A stretch of DNA of 41,266 nt, taken from Lentisphaerales bacterium. Lineage in GTDB: Bacteria; Verrucomicrobiota; Lentisphaeria; Lentisphaerales; Lentisphaeraceae. Both the position numbers and the translations under genes were made by a program. The notes beneath the pieces were generated by a model that was not told where the DNA came from, made no database searches, and was given only the letters and a program-made list of their open reading frames with translations. Shown one piece after another: positions 16,533-25,410 of this stretch; the first letter of the stretch is position 1; each line of letters begins with the position of its first letter. Location of the stretch: assembly GCA_022446985.1 (NCBI GenBank), contig JAKVBD010000044.1:1-41266 (forward strand). Reading direction: 5' to 3'.

Positions 16533-18329
16533 ATGAACTCTACCCCGCAAGATTTAAAAGAATTAATGAAAAAAGAGAAGAAGAACAAGTATTTGCCTTT
16601 TCTCAATTGGTTTCCAATTGATGCAGCTACGCTGAAAAGCGATGCAATTGTCGGCTTAACTCTTGCCTTGATGTTAATTCCGCAATCCATGGCCTATGCC
16701 GAACTTGCAGGACTGCCGTCTTATTATGGTCTTTATGCCTCTTTCGTGCCGGTTATCCTGGCTGCCCTATGGGGACACCTCCCGCAGATTGCCTCAGGTC
16801 CTACAGCCATGACAGCAATTGTCACTGCATCTGTTCTAATGCCTTTAGCTGCAGGACTAAATGGACAAGATTATATCAATAAATACACTACCATGGCGAT
16901 AGTACTGGCTCTCTGTGTTGGAGTCGTCAGGCTACTCATGGGTGCCTTTAAAATGGTCACCCTGGTCAATTTTATCTCACACCCGGTCATCATTGGTTTT
17001 ACCAATGGCGGAGCCTTAGTTATCTGCTTATCGCAGATTAATAGATTGCTAGGTATTCAAGGGCCGGCCGAAAAAGATATTGGCTTTGGTGGTTTCATCA
17101 ACGACCTGCTTTTCACAGCGGAAAATGTCGGTTCACTTAATACAATGACTATGATATTTGGCCTTGGCTCAGTGGCTCTTCTACTAGGCTTCAAAAAACT
17201 AGCGCCCAAACTTCCCGGTGCGCTTATCGTCGTACTCCTTTCTATATTTATTTCCAAGCTTATTGGCTATGAAGCCAACTATGGTTCTCCTGTAGTTGGC
17301 AACATTCCAGACGGGCTTCCGGATTTTGGCCTTCCGGCATGGGATTTCCCTGGAGCTGAGCAACAAAGTTTTTGGGGGACTTTCTTCAAAATGATCCCTG
17401 CAGCTCTCATAGTCACTCTAATCGGCTTCATGGAAGTCCTCGCCATCTCTAAAGCAGTCTCTATGAAAACTAAACAGCCAATGGACCTCAATCAGGATCT
17501 AATGGCTCAGGGCGTAGCTGCTGTGGGCGGTTTTTTCTGTCAGGCTTACCCTACGAGTGCATCGTTTTCCCGGTCTGCTTTAAGTCTTGAATGCAAAACC
17601 AAAACAGGTATGGCCAATATATTTGCCGGAATGGGTGTTTTAATCGTTCTTTTATTCTTTACGGATTACCTGTATCACTTACCTAAATCGACTCTATCGG
17701 CACTAATCATCATGTCGGTGATTAATCTGATTAACTTCAACCCTATCAGCCTCTCCTGGAAAGCTAATAGGAATGATGGTATTGGCGCCATTGTCACATT
17801 GATTTTCACTATTCTTTTCGCTCCACAAATCGTCTACGGCATAATCATTGGAGGCATCCTCACTTTTGGTATGTACATGTATCGCACAGTTAAGCCACAA
17901 GTGCATATCTACGGTCACGATACTCCAGATCCAGACGATAAAGCTGAAGTCGTTGCCAATAGCTCTAGCCAAAATATCGCTATCATGCGTATTCGTTGTT
18001 CATTATTTTTTGCCAGCATGGCATATTTTGAGGAAAAGCTCCTCGACACAGTCGCCTACAATCCAGATGCAACTCACATAATCGTAGTCGCAAACGGCAT
18101 AAATAGAATAGATGCATCAGGAGAATGGGGCTTAAGACAGATTCTCGACACCTTTGAACAAAATAAACTGACCCTGGTTTTTGCCGGGCTCCCTAAACAC
18201 TCTTACGAAACCTTAGAAAATACCGGGCTAACCCAAAAAATAGGCCGGGAAAACTTCTACCCGACCTTACCAAGTGCAATTGAGTGTATTCACAGCAATA
18301 TCTCGCCTGTGGAAAACTACATGATTTAA
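16533..18329 (+). CDS. SulP family anion transporter with STAS domain
   Basis: Inner-membrane SLC26/SulP transporter for sulfate, bicarbonate or a related anion. The substrate cannot be read from sequence. It has the family signature IPQSMAYAELAGLPSYYGLY at about 50-69, the GPTAMTA anion-site loop near 89-95, and about 10-12 hydrophobic segments up to residue 455. A C-terminal STAS domain covers about 470-585 and includes the IDASG loop. Length (598) is typical. No carbonic anhydrase or sulfate-assimilation gene is nearby. The ATG has no clear SD, and a second in-frame ATG at residue 12 is possible. The stop overlaps the stop of a small minus-strand ORF. Confidence 0.93.
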   Translation: MNSTPQDLKELMKKEKKNKYLPFLNWFPIDAATLKSDAIVGLTLALMLIPQSMAYAELAGLPSYYGLYASFVPVILAALWGHLPQIASGPTAMTAIVTASVLMPLAAGLNGQDYINKYTTMAIVLALCVGVVRLLMGAFKMVTLVNFISHPVIIGFTNGGALVICLSQINRLLGIQGPAEKDIGFGGFINDLLFTAENVGSLNTMTMIFGLGSVALLLGFKKLAPKLPGALIVVLLSIFISKLIGYEANYGSPVVGNIPDGLPDFGLPAWDFPGAEQQSFWGTFFKMIPAALIVTLIGFMEVLAISKAVSMKTKQPMDLNQDLMAQGVAAVGGFFCQAYPTSASFSRSALSLECKTKTGMANIFAGMGVLIVLLFFTDYLYHLPKSTLSALIIMSVINLINFNPISLSWKANRNDGIGAIVTLIFTILFAPQIVYGIIIGGILTFGMYMYRTVKPQVHIYGHDTPDPDDKAEVVANSSSQNIAIMRIRCSLFFASMAYFEEKLLDTVAYNPDATHIIVVANGINRIDASGEWGLRQILDTFEQNKLTLVFAGLPKHSYETLENTGLTQKIGRENFYPTLPSAIECIHSNISPVENYMI

Positions 18330-18421
18330 TCTATAACAATAAGTGTGACCACAAAACCAATGAGGCACAAGATTAGAAGAGCAACTGTATAAATAGTTTT
18401 CTTCCATTCGTAATCGTCCAT
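18326..18421 (-). CDS. 31-residue single-pass membrane peptide
   Basis: A short ORF with ATG at 18421-18419 and TAA at 18328-18326. The peptide begins MDDYEWKK, then has about 20 hydrophobic residues forming one membrane helix (TVALLILCLIGFVVTLIVI) and ends in Asp. An AGGA Shine-Dalgarno lies 7 bases before the ATG. It starts 59 bases after the apeB stop on the same strand, so it is probably the last gene of the hpt-apeB transcript. Support comes from the SD, the charged N-terminus and a clean helix. No homologue is known to me. It could also be a chance ORF, as AT-rich DNA makes hydrophobic codons common. Confidence 0.6.
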   Translation of the reverse strand: MDDYEWKKTIYTVALLILCLIGFVVTLIVID

Positions 18422-18480
18422 AAGTAAATCCTGTCTTTTGCCCGAATATTAGTCACTCGAGTAAGATTTTCAAGAGTTCT

Positions 18481-19764
18481 TTACTCTTTAAACATCTCTC
18501 CGAAAACTTTGATCATTTGTTTATGATCTTCGGAGCCTGCCATCTCGCGAATTGAATGCATAGATAATTGTGGATTACCAACATCTAAAGTATCCATTCC
18601 CAGCCTGCTTGAAACTAGAGGACCCACAGTAGAACCACAAGGAATATCATTTCGACCGGCAAATACCTGATACTTCACTTTTGCTTGATCACAGAACATC
18701 GCAAAGCGCGCAAAGGTTCTGGAATCTGTTGCATATCGCTGACGTGCATTGGTCTTAATAACCGGCCCTTGATTAATCAGTGGTCGGTGCTCTCCATCGT
18801 GCCTTTCCATGTAATTAGGATGTAATGCATGAGCCATATCTGCTGAAATCAAGAAAGACTCAGAGAGCATCTTCAGATAATCTTCTCTTTCATTACCTAT
18901 ACAGAGAGCAATTCTTTCTAAAGTAGAACTCAGAAAGTTTGAGCAAGCCCCTTGTGCAGACTCACTCCCGACTTCTTCGTGATCAAACAAAGCCACCATA
19001 CTCACTTTAGATTTTGAAGAAAAATTATTTAGAGCTCTATATGCAGCATGAGACATTGCCAGGTTATCAATTCTCGGAGCATATATAAATTCATCATTTA
19101 AGCCACCATAGGTACTTTCCAAGGCATCGTGAAAGAATAAATCGACAGACTTTATGTCTTCTTGCTTGAGGCCTTTAACTGCAGTTTTTTTAAGAATTTC
19201 AGAATCTAACTCATTTTTACTTTCAAGCCCAATGACCGGAACCATGTGAGTTTCTGCATTCAGCTTCAAACCTTTGTTAACCTCACGATCTAAGTGAATC
19301 GCTAACTGTGGGACTCTAAAAAACTTATCGTCAATAGAAATCAACTTATGATTAAGTTCGCCATTTTGAACATAACTTACGCGGCCGGACAAACAAAGGT
19401 CGCGATCAAGCCATGAGTTCAATAGAACTCCGCCATAAATTTCCACTCCCCATTGCTGGTAGTTTCCGACCTTGTCTTTCTTCATAGGTTTAAGTTTCAA
19501 ACACGGACTATCTGTATGTGCTGCGACTATATTGAAAGCACTTGCTTTAGCATTTTCCTGAGATGGAATTTTGAAACCGATAATACTCGAATCATTGCGA
19601 ATGACATAGTAGGACTTACCCGCTTCACAATTCCAGCTTTCGTTTTCCTTTAGCTCTTCTGCTCCGGCATCGCGCAATTCTTTGGCAATATTTTGAACTG
19701 CATGGTAAGGAGTTGGACTGGCATCTATAAATTTGAGTAGTGAATCTGCTTCTTTATTCTTCAT
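18481..19764 (-). CDS. apeB: M18 family aminopeptidase
   Basis: Cytosolic dinuclear-zinc aminopeptidase that trims acidic or neutral N-terminal residues from peptides. Metal ligands and signatures of family M18 are present: VAAHTDSPCLKLKP with His83 and Asp85, LFDHEEVGSESAQGA with the catalytic Glu pair, SADMAHALHPNY with a ligand Asp, and the C-terminal NPQLSMHSIREM His. Length (427) matches Pseudomonas-type ApeB (about 429). The ATG overlaps the hpt stop by 4 bases and has AAGGA 6 bases upstream. Confidence 0.95.
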   Translation of the reverse strand: MKNKEADSLLKFIDASPTPYHAVQNIAKELRDAGAEELKENESWNCEAGKSYYVIRNDSSIIGFKIPSQENAKASAFNIVAAHTDSPCLKLKPMKKDKVGNYQQWGVEIYGGVLLNSWLDRDLCLSGRVSYVQNGELNHKLISIDDKFFRVPQLAIHLDREVNKGLKLNAETHMVPVIGLESKNELDSEILKKTAVKGLKQEDIKSVDLFFHDALESTYGGLNDEFIYAPRIDNLAMSHAAYRALNNFSSKSKVSMVALFDHEEVGSESAQGACSNFLSSTLERIALCIGNEREDYLKMLSESFLISADMAHALHPNYMERHDGEHRPLINQGPVIKTNARQRYATDSRTFARFAMFCDQAKVKYQVFAGRNDIPCGSTVGPLVSSRLGMDTLDVGNPQLSMHSIREMAGSEDHKQMIKVFGEMFKE

Positions 19765-20309
19765 CTGTTTCCTTGAGATTGGTAAATTTCCTGTTTCAAA
19801 ATACCGATACAGGGTAAATTTCTATATGCTTCATTATAGTCTAATCCATACCCCACTACAAAGTGATCCTCAATTTCAAAACCAGAAAAGTCAGGCTCGA
19901 TTTCCAAACGACGGCGGGCAGGCTTATTAAGAAGAACGCAAGTCTGCACAGACTTTGGTGATGCCTTGTGGACTTCTTCGGTCACTCTCGATAAAGTTAA
20001 ACCGGTATCCAGTATGTCATCGACGATCAAAACATCTCTATCCTTCACACAAAGCCTCAGACCTTTATGCATATGAATCTCACCGGTACTTTCCGTTCCT
20101 CGATAAGAGGACACCGAAATTGAATCCAACTGCAAAGGAATTGGAATTCGACGAATTAAATCAGCGGCAAAAACGATGGCACCATTCGACAAGCAAATAA
20201 CTGTCAGAGGCTTACCGCGATAATAATCTGTTATCTCTTCTGCTATATCAACAACTCTATTAGCAATTTGTGATTCAGTTACTAGAACTTTTAAGAGGTC
20301 ATTGTGCAT
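19761..20309 (-). CDS. hpt: Hypoxanthine phosphoribosyltransferase
   Basis: Purine-salvage enzyme that joins hypoxanthine or guanine to PRPP. The PRPP loop VLIVDDILDTGLTL is at 93-106, preceded by the flexible-loop SSYRGTESTGEIH and followed by the purine-binding region ending in FVVGYGLDYNEAYRNLPCIG. Length (182) is typical for bacterial Hpt. The start has AAGGA 8 bases upstream. It overlaps the small gene before it by 11 bases and apeB after it by 4, so the group is an operon. Confidence 0.95.
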   Translation of the reverse strand: MHNDLLKVLVTESQIANRVVDIAEEITDYYRGKPLTVICLSNGAIVFAADLIRRIPIPLQLDSISVSSYRGTESTGEIHMHKGLRLCVKDRDVLIVDDILDTGLTLSRVTEEVHKASPKSVQTCVLLNKPARRRLEIEPDFSGFEIEDHFVVGYGLDYNEAYRNLPCIGILKQEIYQSQGNR

Positions 20310-20562
20310 CGCTCATTCCTTTCAATTCATCAAGCATGGCTAAAGCTATATCACCTTCATTCAAGAGCTGTAAACTTTTATAAAGTTCACTTTCTTCGGG
20401 AAGCAGTTCAAGCCATTTGCTTATGAGCTCCAGCCTTTTCTCTTCAGGCTGTTCTAATACAAAGATAAGCTGTGTACGCAGGTCTGGCTTTTCCCTGCAC
20501 AGCTTCGCAACCAGTAGTAGTTCATTATTTACTGAACTTAGTTTTTTTCGAAATAGTCCCAT
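20299..20562 (-). CDS. Small helical protein upstream of hpt, family not recognised
   Basis: An 87-residue soluble, mostly helical protein beginning MGLFRKKLSSVN. A longer reading from an ATG at 20595 would add 11 residues (MPPDMVAAFLY), but those codons lie inside the glgP terminator hairpin, so I prefer the ATG at 20562. No good SD precedes either start. It overlaps hpt by 11 bases. The sequence has a regular Leu/Glu/Lys pattern with no Cys or His cluster and no membrane helix. Function is unknown. Confidence 0.7.
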   Translation of the reverse strand: MGLFRKKLSSVNNELLLVAKLCREKPDLRTQLIFVLEQPEEKRLELISKWLELLPEESELYKSLQLLNEGDIALAMLDELKGMSDAQ

Positions 20563-20566
20563 ATAC

Positions 20567-20594
20567 AAAAATGCCGCCACCATATCTGGCGGCA
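20567..20594 (-). terminator. Rho-independent terminator after glgP
   Basis: On the minus strand, TGCCGCCA (20594-20587) and TGGCGGCA (20579-20572) form a perfect 8-bp GC-rich stem with a 7-base loop, followed at once by TTTTT (20571-20567). It lies 16 bases after the glgP stop and only 4 bases before the next start codon. Confidence 0.85.
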
Positions 20595-20609
20595 CGTTTA
20601 ATAATCACA

Positions 20610-23048
20610 TTACTTTTTAAGTGGCTTCACATTCCAGATTTCATCTGCATACTGCTTAATTGTACGATCGCTGGAGAACATCCCCATATTCGCTACATTG
20701 GCAATACACTTTTTGGTCCACTCTGGAAGAACGCGGAAATCTTTACTGATCTGCTGCTGAATTTCATAGTAAGAATCAAAATCTGCCGCCACCATATACT
20801 GATCGCCATGACAAGTAATTGCTTCAATAATTGGCTTAAACAAATCCTGATCCTCAGGGCAGAAAAAGCCACTTTCAATAAGATCAAAAACTTTGCGAAG
20901 TCTTGAACCATGGTAAAGGTAATTATGAGGATTATATCCAGATCTCTTCAAATTTTGAACTTCTTCAACAGTCAAACCGAAGATGTAAATATTTTCGTCA
21001 CCGACGCAGTCTTTTATCTCAACATTTGCACCATCAAGAGTACCAACAGTCATAGCACCGTTCAGAGCGAACTTCATATTTCCTGTACCAGATGCTTCTT
21101 TACCGGCAGTTGAAATCTGCTCAGAAAGATCACAAGCAGGAATAAGTACTTCTGCCATAGAAACACTGTAATTTGGCAGGAATAGAACTTTCAGCTTATC
21201 GTTGATTTCCGGGTCATTGTTTACCACTGTACTTACAGAGTTAATTAACTTAATGACCTGTTTAGCCATCCAATACCCTGGAGCTGCTTTGCCGGCAAAG
21301 ATCACCGTCCTTGGTGTAAAATCAGCATTTGGATTTTCTTTAAGGTCCTGGTAAAGCGCTATACAGTGAAAAACATTCATCAACTGACGCTTGTATTCGT
21401 GAAGACGTTTAATCTGAATATCAAAGATTGAATCCGGGTTAATCTTAACGTCGAACTGAGCGGTTATGTAGTCAATTAATCGCTGCTTATTCAGCTGCTT
21501 TATTTCGTGGAAAGAATTGCGGAACTTCACCTGACTGGAAAATTTCTCAAGTTTGGTTAACTGATCCAGATCATTAGTCCACTCCTTACCAATCTTTTCA
21601 GTAATTAACGAAGATAGACCTGGATTACACTTCTTTAACCAACGACGAGGGGTTATACCATTTGTCTTATTATTAAATTTCTCTGGTGAATACTCATAGA
21701 AATCCTTAACCAAACCATGCTTGAGTAGCTCCGTATGCAGTGCAGCAACACCATTCACGCTGTGTGAACCAACGATTGCCAGATAAGCCATGCGAACCAT
21801 TTTTTCGCTACCTTCCTGAATAATGGAAAGAGCACCAAGTTTGTTGTTGTCTCCTGGGTAGAGGTTGGCTACCTGACGCAGGTGATGATAGTTAATTTCA
21901 TAGATAATTTCCATATGGCGCGGAAGAAGCTTTTCAATGAGGTGTACCGGCCACTTCTCCAATGCTTCAGCAAGAAGAGTATGGTTTGTATAAGCAAAAA
22001 CTTTTGAAGAAGTTTCCCAGGCTGCTTCCCACTCAACACCTTCTTCATCCATAAGAATGCGCATAAGTTCAGGAATCGCTATTGCCGGGTGAGTGTCATT
22101 TAACTGAATAGCAACTTTCTCATGCATCTTAGTCAGTTCAACACCGTCTTCTTTAAGATCTTCAATGATATCCATAATTGTCGCTGCAGCCAGGAAATAC
22201 TGCTGCTTCAGGCGAAGCTCTTTACCTTCATAATTATTGTCATTCGGGTAAAGTACTTTTGAAATATTTTCATTGAGGCTCAACTGCAAATTCGCATTGA
22301 CATAGTCGCCTTTATTGAACTCCTCAAGGTTAAAACCAAAGACAGATTTCGCAGACCAAAGCCTTAGTGTATTTACAGTCTCTGTATCGTAACCCGGGAT
22401 AGGTGTATCAAATGGCATAGCAATAACTTCGTCAGTATCTATCCATGAGTGCCAAAGCTTACCATCATGGTCTCTGAAAGTTGTAGACTTACCGTAGAAG
22501 TGAATGGCCTTCTTTCTTTCTGGACGGCAGATTTCCCACGGATTACCGTTTCTGAGCCAGTTGTCCGGCTCTTCTACCTGATAACCATTGTTAACAGACT
22601 GTTTAAAAATACCATAGTCATAACGAATGCCTGATCCGAAAGCCGGTAAATCAAGTGTTGCCATAGAGTCTAGGAAACATGCTGCTAGACGGCCAAGACC
22701 ACCATTACCAAGTCCTGCATCCGCTTCTTCATCGAGAAGATCTTCTAACTCAATTCCAAGTTCCTTCAGAGCTTCATCTGCCTTTTCAAAAAGCTCGCTG
22801 TTAATCAGCGTATTCCCTAGAGTTCTTCCCATAAGAAATTCTAGAGATATATAGTAGACTTTTTTAGCGCTGGACTCAGCTTGTGCCTTTTGGGTCTGAA
22901 CCCACTGCCGGACGATTACATCTCGTACTGCATAGGCGAGAGCCGTATAAAGATCAAACTTAGTACAGTCTTCAAGGTTTTTACCAACAGTAATTTCGAC
23001 ACGCTTAAGGAAAGCTTCTTTATAAGGACTTGCTTTTTTAGCAGGCAT
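20610..23048 (-). CDS. glgP: Glycogen phosphorylase
   Basis: PLP enzyme releasing glucose-1-phosphate from glycogen or maltodextrin. It spans 812 residues (E. coli GlgP 815). The N-terminal signature YYISLEFLMGRTLGNTL, the GLGNGGLGRLAACFLDS nucleotide/active-site stretch and the PLP-lysine motif EASGTGNMKFALNGA are all present. I choose the ATG at 23048, which has AGGA just upstream (4-base spacing) and matches the family start. A GTG at 23087 would add 13 residues in a stretch that looks like leader. No other glg gene is in the window. The leader contains overlapping hairpins at 23154-23202. Confidence 0.96.
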   Translation of the reverse strand: MPAKKASPYKEAFLKRVEITVGKNLEDCTKFDLYTALAYAVRDVIVRQWVQTQKAQAESSAKKVYYISLEFLMGRTLGNTLINSELFEKADEALKELGIELEDLLDEEADAGLGNGGLGRLAACFLDSMATLDLPAFGSGIRYDYGIFKQSVNNGYQVEEPDNWLRNGNPWEICRPERKKAIHFYGKSTTFRDHDGKLWHSWIDTDEVIAMPFDTPIPGYDTETVNTLRLWSAKSVFGFNLEEFNKGDYVNANLQLSLNENISKVLYPNDNNYEGKELRLKQQYFLAAATIMDIIEDLKEDGVELTKMHEKVAIQLNDTHPAIAIPELMRILMDEEGVEWEAAWETSSKVFAYTNHTLLAEALEKWPVHLIEKLLPRHMEIIYEINYHHLRQVANLYPGDNNKLGALSIIQEGSEKMVRMAYLAIVGSHSVNGVAALHTELLKHGLVKDFYEYSPEKFNNKTNGITPRRWLKKCNPGLSSLITEKIGKEWTNDLDQLTKLEKFSSQVKFRNSFHEIKQLNKQRLIDYITAQFDVKINPDSIFDIQIKRLHEYKRQLMNVFHCIALYQDLKENPNADFTPRTVIFAGKAAPGYWMAKQVIKLINSVSTVVNNDPEINDKLKVLFLPNYSVSMAEVLIPACDLSEQISTAGKEASGTGNMKFALNGAMTVGTLDGANVEIKDCVGDENIYIFGLTVEEVQNLKRSGYNPHNYLYHGSRLRKVFDLIESGFFCPEDQDLFKPIIEAITCHGDQYMVAADFDSYYEIQQQISKDFRVLPEWTKKCIANVANMGMFSSDRTIKQYADEIWNVKPLKK

Positions 23049-23153
23049 TATTCCTATTCCCAATTTAATATTTTTAATGAACCCCACACCAATTTAAGAG
23101 TAGCCTCCCCTATGTCAATCCCATAAATTGGCCTCAATTTGAATAGTTTTTCA

Positions 23154-23202
23154 AAAAATTGATTTTTTATCAATTTTTCTTCAAAAATTGGTTTGAAGAA
23201 AA
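23154..23202. promoter_or_regulatory. Two overlapping, mutually exclusive AT-rich hairpins
   Basis: Hairpin 1 pairs AAAAATTGAT (23154-23163) with ATCAATTTTT (23169-23178), a 5-base loop. Hairpin 2 pairs TTTTCTTCAAA (23175-23185) with TTTGAAGAAAA (23192-23202), a 6-base loop. The arms overlap by four bases, so only one can form at a time. The region lies between divergent glgP and tRNA-Leu. In the glgP direction, hairpin 1 is followed by a T-run, which is terminator-like. Confidence 0.5.
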
Positions 23203-23238
23203 TGGGAACGTGGGAATATTCAGAACCACCAACAAACT

Positions 23239-23320
<82 letters not shown>

Positions 23321-23322
23321 CT

Positions 23323-23356
23323 AAGGAGTTTTCGGCAACGAAAACTCCTTTTTTAT
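23323..23356 (+). terminator. Rho-independent terminator after tRNA-Leu
   Basis: AAGGAGTTTTCG (23323-23334) pairs with CGAAAACTCCTT (23339-23350) across a GCAA (GNRA) tetraloop and runs into TTTTATT. It is placed 2 bases after the tRNA. Confidence 0.9.
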
Positions 23357-23374
23357 TGTTGTGCTAAACAACTC

Positions 23375-23659
23375 TTAGGGTTTAGAACTTTGCATATATT
23401 CGTAAAGTTCATCTCCTGCCGATTCAATCTTCGCCAGTATCTTACTCAACTTAGATGGAACCGGAATATGATCAGATTTTTCAAGCAGCAGCTCAATACA
23501 AGCATACATTTCTTTTAAAGTCTCATACTTTTTTTCGAGATCTGAACTTCCTTTCAAGAGTATATTATTTGCCAAATCTGCAAGATCTGAAAAGTTTTCA
23601 CTCATGTACTGAGTCGTTCTACCTGGCTTCCTATTGCTATTTACATTTACTTTTTTCAC
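23375..23659 (-). CDS. Small helical protein, family not recognised
   Basis: A 94-residue protein started by GTG at 23659. The start is well supported by AGGAGG at a 6-base spacing. The first 20 residues are basic and Asn-rich. The remainder alternates Leu/Ile/Glu/Lys in an all-helical pattern (for example LADLANNILL and YETLKEMYACIELLLE). There is no membrane segment, signal peptide or metal motif. It lies downstream of nothing on its own strand, so it is a single-gene unit. The tRNA terminator hairpin lies beyond its 3' end but lacks a U-run in this direction. Confidence 0.7.
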   Translation of the reverse strand: MKKVNVNSNRKPGRTTQYMSENFSDLADLANNILLKGSSDLEKKYETLKEMYACIELLLEKSDHIPVPSKLSKILAKIESAGDELYEYMQSSKP

Positions 23660-23782
23660 ATAGACCTCCTAACAGTTATATAACTAATCTAACATAATCT
23701 TTTGAGATTCATAAAGCAATTAGCTGCAATTCCAGTAAATGAGGCTATGATCTGACGAAAATGATATTTAAAAATTTAAACG

Positions 23783-24850
23783 ATGCTGACTTTAGAAAAA
23801 ATTGAACATATTCTTAGGCCTTATATGGCAAGAGCTCTCTCTCCAAAATTCTTCACGAAGCTTTACTCTACTAACCGCAAAGGCTTTTTAGAAAAAATTC
23901 AAACTCTACTCGACTCACCTGTCAGTAACGCCAAACATGAAGTCAATGTTTGTGGCATAACTTTTCGAAATGACCTTGGAAATGCCGCAGGCTTGGATAA
24001 AGACGGCTCTCTTCTAAAATTCAATTATTTTCTAGGTTCTGGCTTTGCAGTCGTCGGCACAGTTCTCAACGAGCCTCACACAGGCAAGCTCTTCCCAATG
24101 GGTAAAAAGCAACATAATCCATGGACCCCACTGCCAAACAGTCACTCAGCTCTAAATTCACTGGGACTCCCAAGTCTTGGTGTAGATAAAGCTCTTGAAA
24201 ATATTGCTAAATTTCGAACAGAATTTCCAGATAAAGATTTCCCTGTTGGCTTAAGTATCATGGGCCACCCTTTACAGGAAGGTCAGCAAAAGCTTGATGG
24301 CATACTGGAATGTGTAGAGAAGTCTGTTGGTAAAGTCGAGTTTATTGAAATTAACGAATCTTGCCCCAACGTTGCTCATCAAACAGATGATGGACTTGGA
24401 GATAGACTGAAAGCCATTTCTCAAATCAAAAAAGCCACTCCAATATTTGTTAAGCTTGGCAGCTTGGGCAATGCGGCTCAAACAGTCACGCTGTTAGATG
24501 GGTCAAATATCGATGGTTTAATTCTTCTCAATACACAAAAAAACTATGACTTCTACCGTCCAAAGCTGAGCAGTAAAGACCACAAAGTTTTTGACTACTA
24601 CACCCAACAGTATCAAGGTGGCTTGAGTGGTGAGATCATCAAAGAAACAAGTTTTGATGCAGTCAAAAGAGCTTCAGAAGAAATAACCAAACAAAACTCT
24701 AAACTCCAACTTATTCATGTTGGTGGTATCTCAACTAAACAAGATGTAAAGCAAAGCCGTCAACTTGCACCACTAAGAGAATGGTACACAGGCATGATGG
24801 AAAGACTTTGTTCCGGACCTATCGATCAACTTTACCCCGGTGTTCTCTAA
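23783..24850 (+). CDS. Dihydroorotate dehydrogenase family protein (class 2-like scaffold with active-site Cys)
   Basis: A TIM-barrel FMN enzyme of the PyrD family, 355 residues. FMN and barrel motifs of class 2 PyrD are visible: NAAGLDKDG at 67-75, FVKLG near 222-226, QGGLSG, and HVGGIS. The four orotate-binding Asn positions appear kept (N125, N191, N196, N250). The catalytic position, Ser175 in E. coli class 2, is Cys194 here (INESCPN), as in class 1 enzymes. It has no clear N-terminal membrane helix. It is likely to make orotate, fitting pyrB in the same window, but another flavin substrate is possible. No good SD precedes the ATG. Confidence 0.75.
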   Translation: MLTLEKIEHILRPYMARALSPKFFTKLYSTNRKGFLEKIQTLLDSPVSNAKHEVNVCGITFRNDLGNAAGLDKDGSLLKFNYFLGSGFAVVGTVLNEPHTGKLFPMGKKQHNPWTPLPNSHSALNSLGLPSLGVDKALENIAKFRTEFPDKDFPVGLSIMGHPLQEGQQKLDGILECVEKSVGKVEFIEINESCPNVAHQTDDGLGDRLKAISQIKKATPIFVKLGSLGNAAQTVTLLDGSNIDGLILLNTQKNYDFYRPKLSSKDHKVFDYYTQQYQGGLSGEIIKETSFDAVKRASEEITKQNSKLQLIHVGGISTKQDVKQSRQLAPLREWYTGMMERLCSGPIDQLYPGVL

Positions 24851-24905
24851 GTACAAAAAACCCAGCTATTTAACCGGACCTTCAACAAAGTTATTTAAGT
24901 AAAGA

Positions 24906-25262
24906 TTATGTCGGCTTAAGTGCCAGGGTAAATCTATTTCCTTCAGCATCTGCATAAATTTCAGACTTTAGACCAACTGGAGGTGCAGGAATACGCAAGG
25001 GCTCAAAATTTGCATCTATCAAACGGTTCTTAACGTCTTCGAACTCTGGAGTATAGTAAACCCACATAATCGAACTGTCTTTTTGCTTGTCTGCTTTAGT
25101 TTGTGAGCGAACACCTAAAATCAACCCATTACCCAATTGAAACTCTATCCAGTGGTTACTATCTACAACAGGGGAACCCAACCCAAGTATATCCCTGTAA
25201 AAAACCCTTGCTTGATCGAGATCTGAGACACTGATTATGACTCCGTAAGAACGGTCATCCAT
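24906..25262 (-). CDS. VOC (glyoxalase/bleomycin-resistance fold) family protein
   Basis: A 118-residue small protein with paired beta-alpha-beta-beta-beta units typical of the vicinal-oxygen-chelate superfamily: VIISVSDLDQARVFYRDILGL at the start of the first unit, and an IYADAEGNRFTLA end in the second. The usual metal His/Glu pattern is weak, so the substrate and activity cannot be inferred. AAGG lies 7 bases before the ATG. It is convergent with the pyrD-like gene. Confidence 0.85.
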   Translation of the reverse strand: MDDRSYGVIISVSDLDQARVFYRDILGLGSPVVDSNHWIEFQLGNGLILGVRSQTKADKQKDSSIMWVYYTPEFEDVKNRLIDANFEPLRIPAPPVGLKSEIYADAEGNRFTLALKPT

Positions 25263-25410
25263 GTTTTCGCCTTAAAAAATTGTTTTTTTCGATATCCAAC
25301 TAGATTTTTATAGCACAAAAACCTAATTCCAAGTGACAAAACTTAAGAATCAACTTAACTTGCTTTAGTAAAATGGCAAAAGTGCATAATTAAGTATTAC
25401 ACATAAAAGT

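Noticed and set aside
20563..20595. Upstream extension of the small gene before hpt
   Set aside because: The extra codons lie in the glgP terminator hairpin. The ATG at 20562 is more likely.
23049..23087. GTG start that would lengthen glgP by 13 residues
   Set aside because: The ATG at 23048 has AGGA just upstream and fits the family start.
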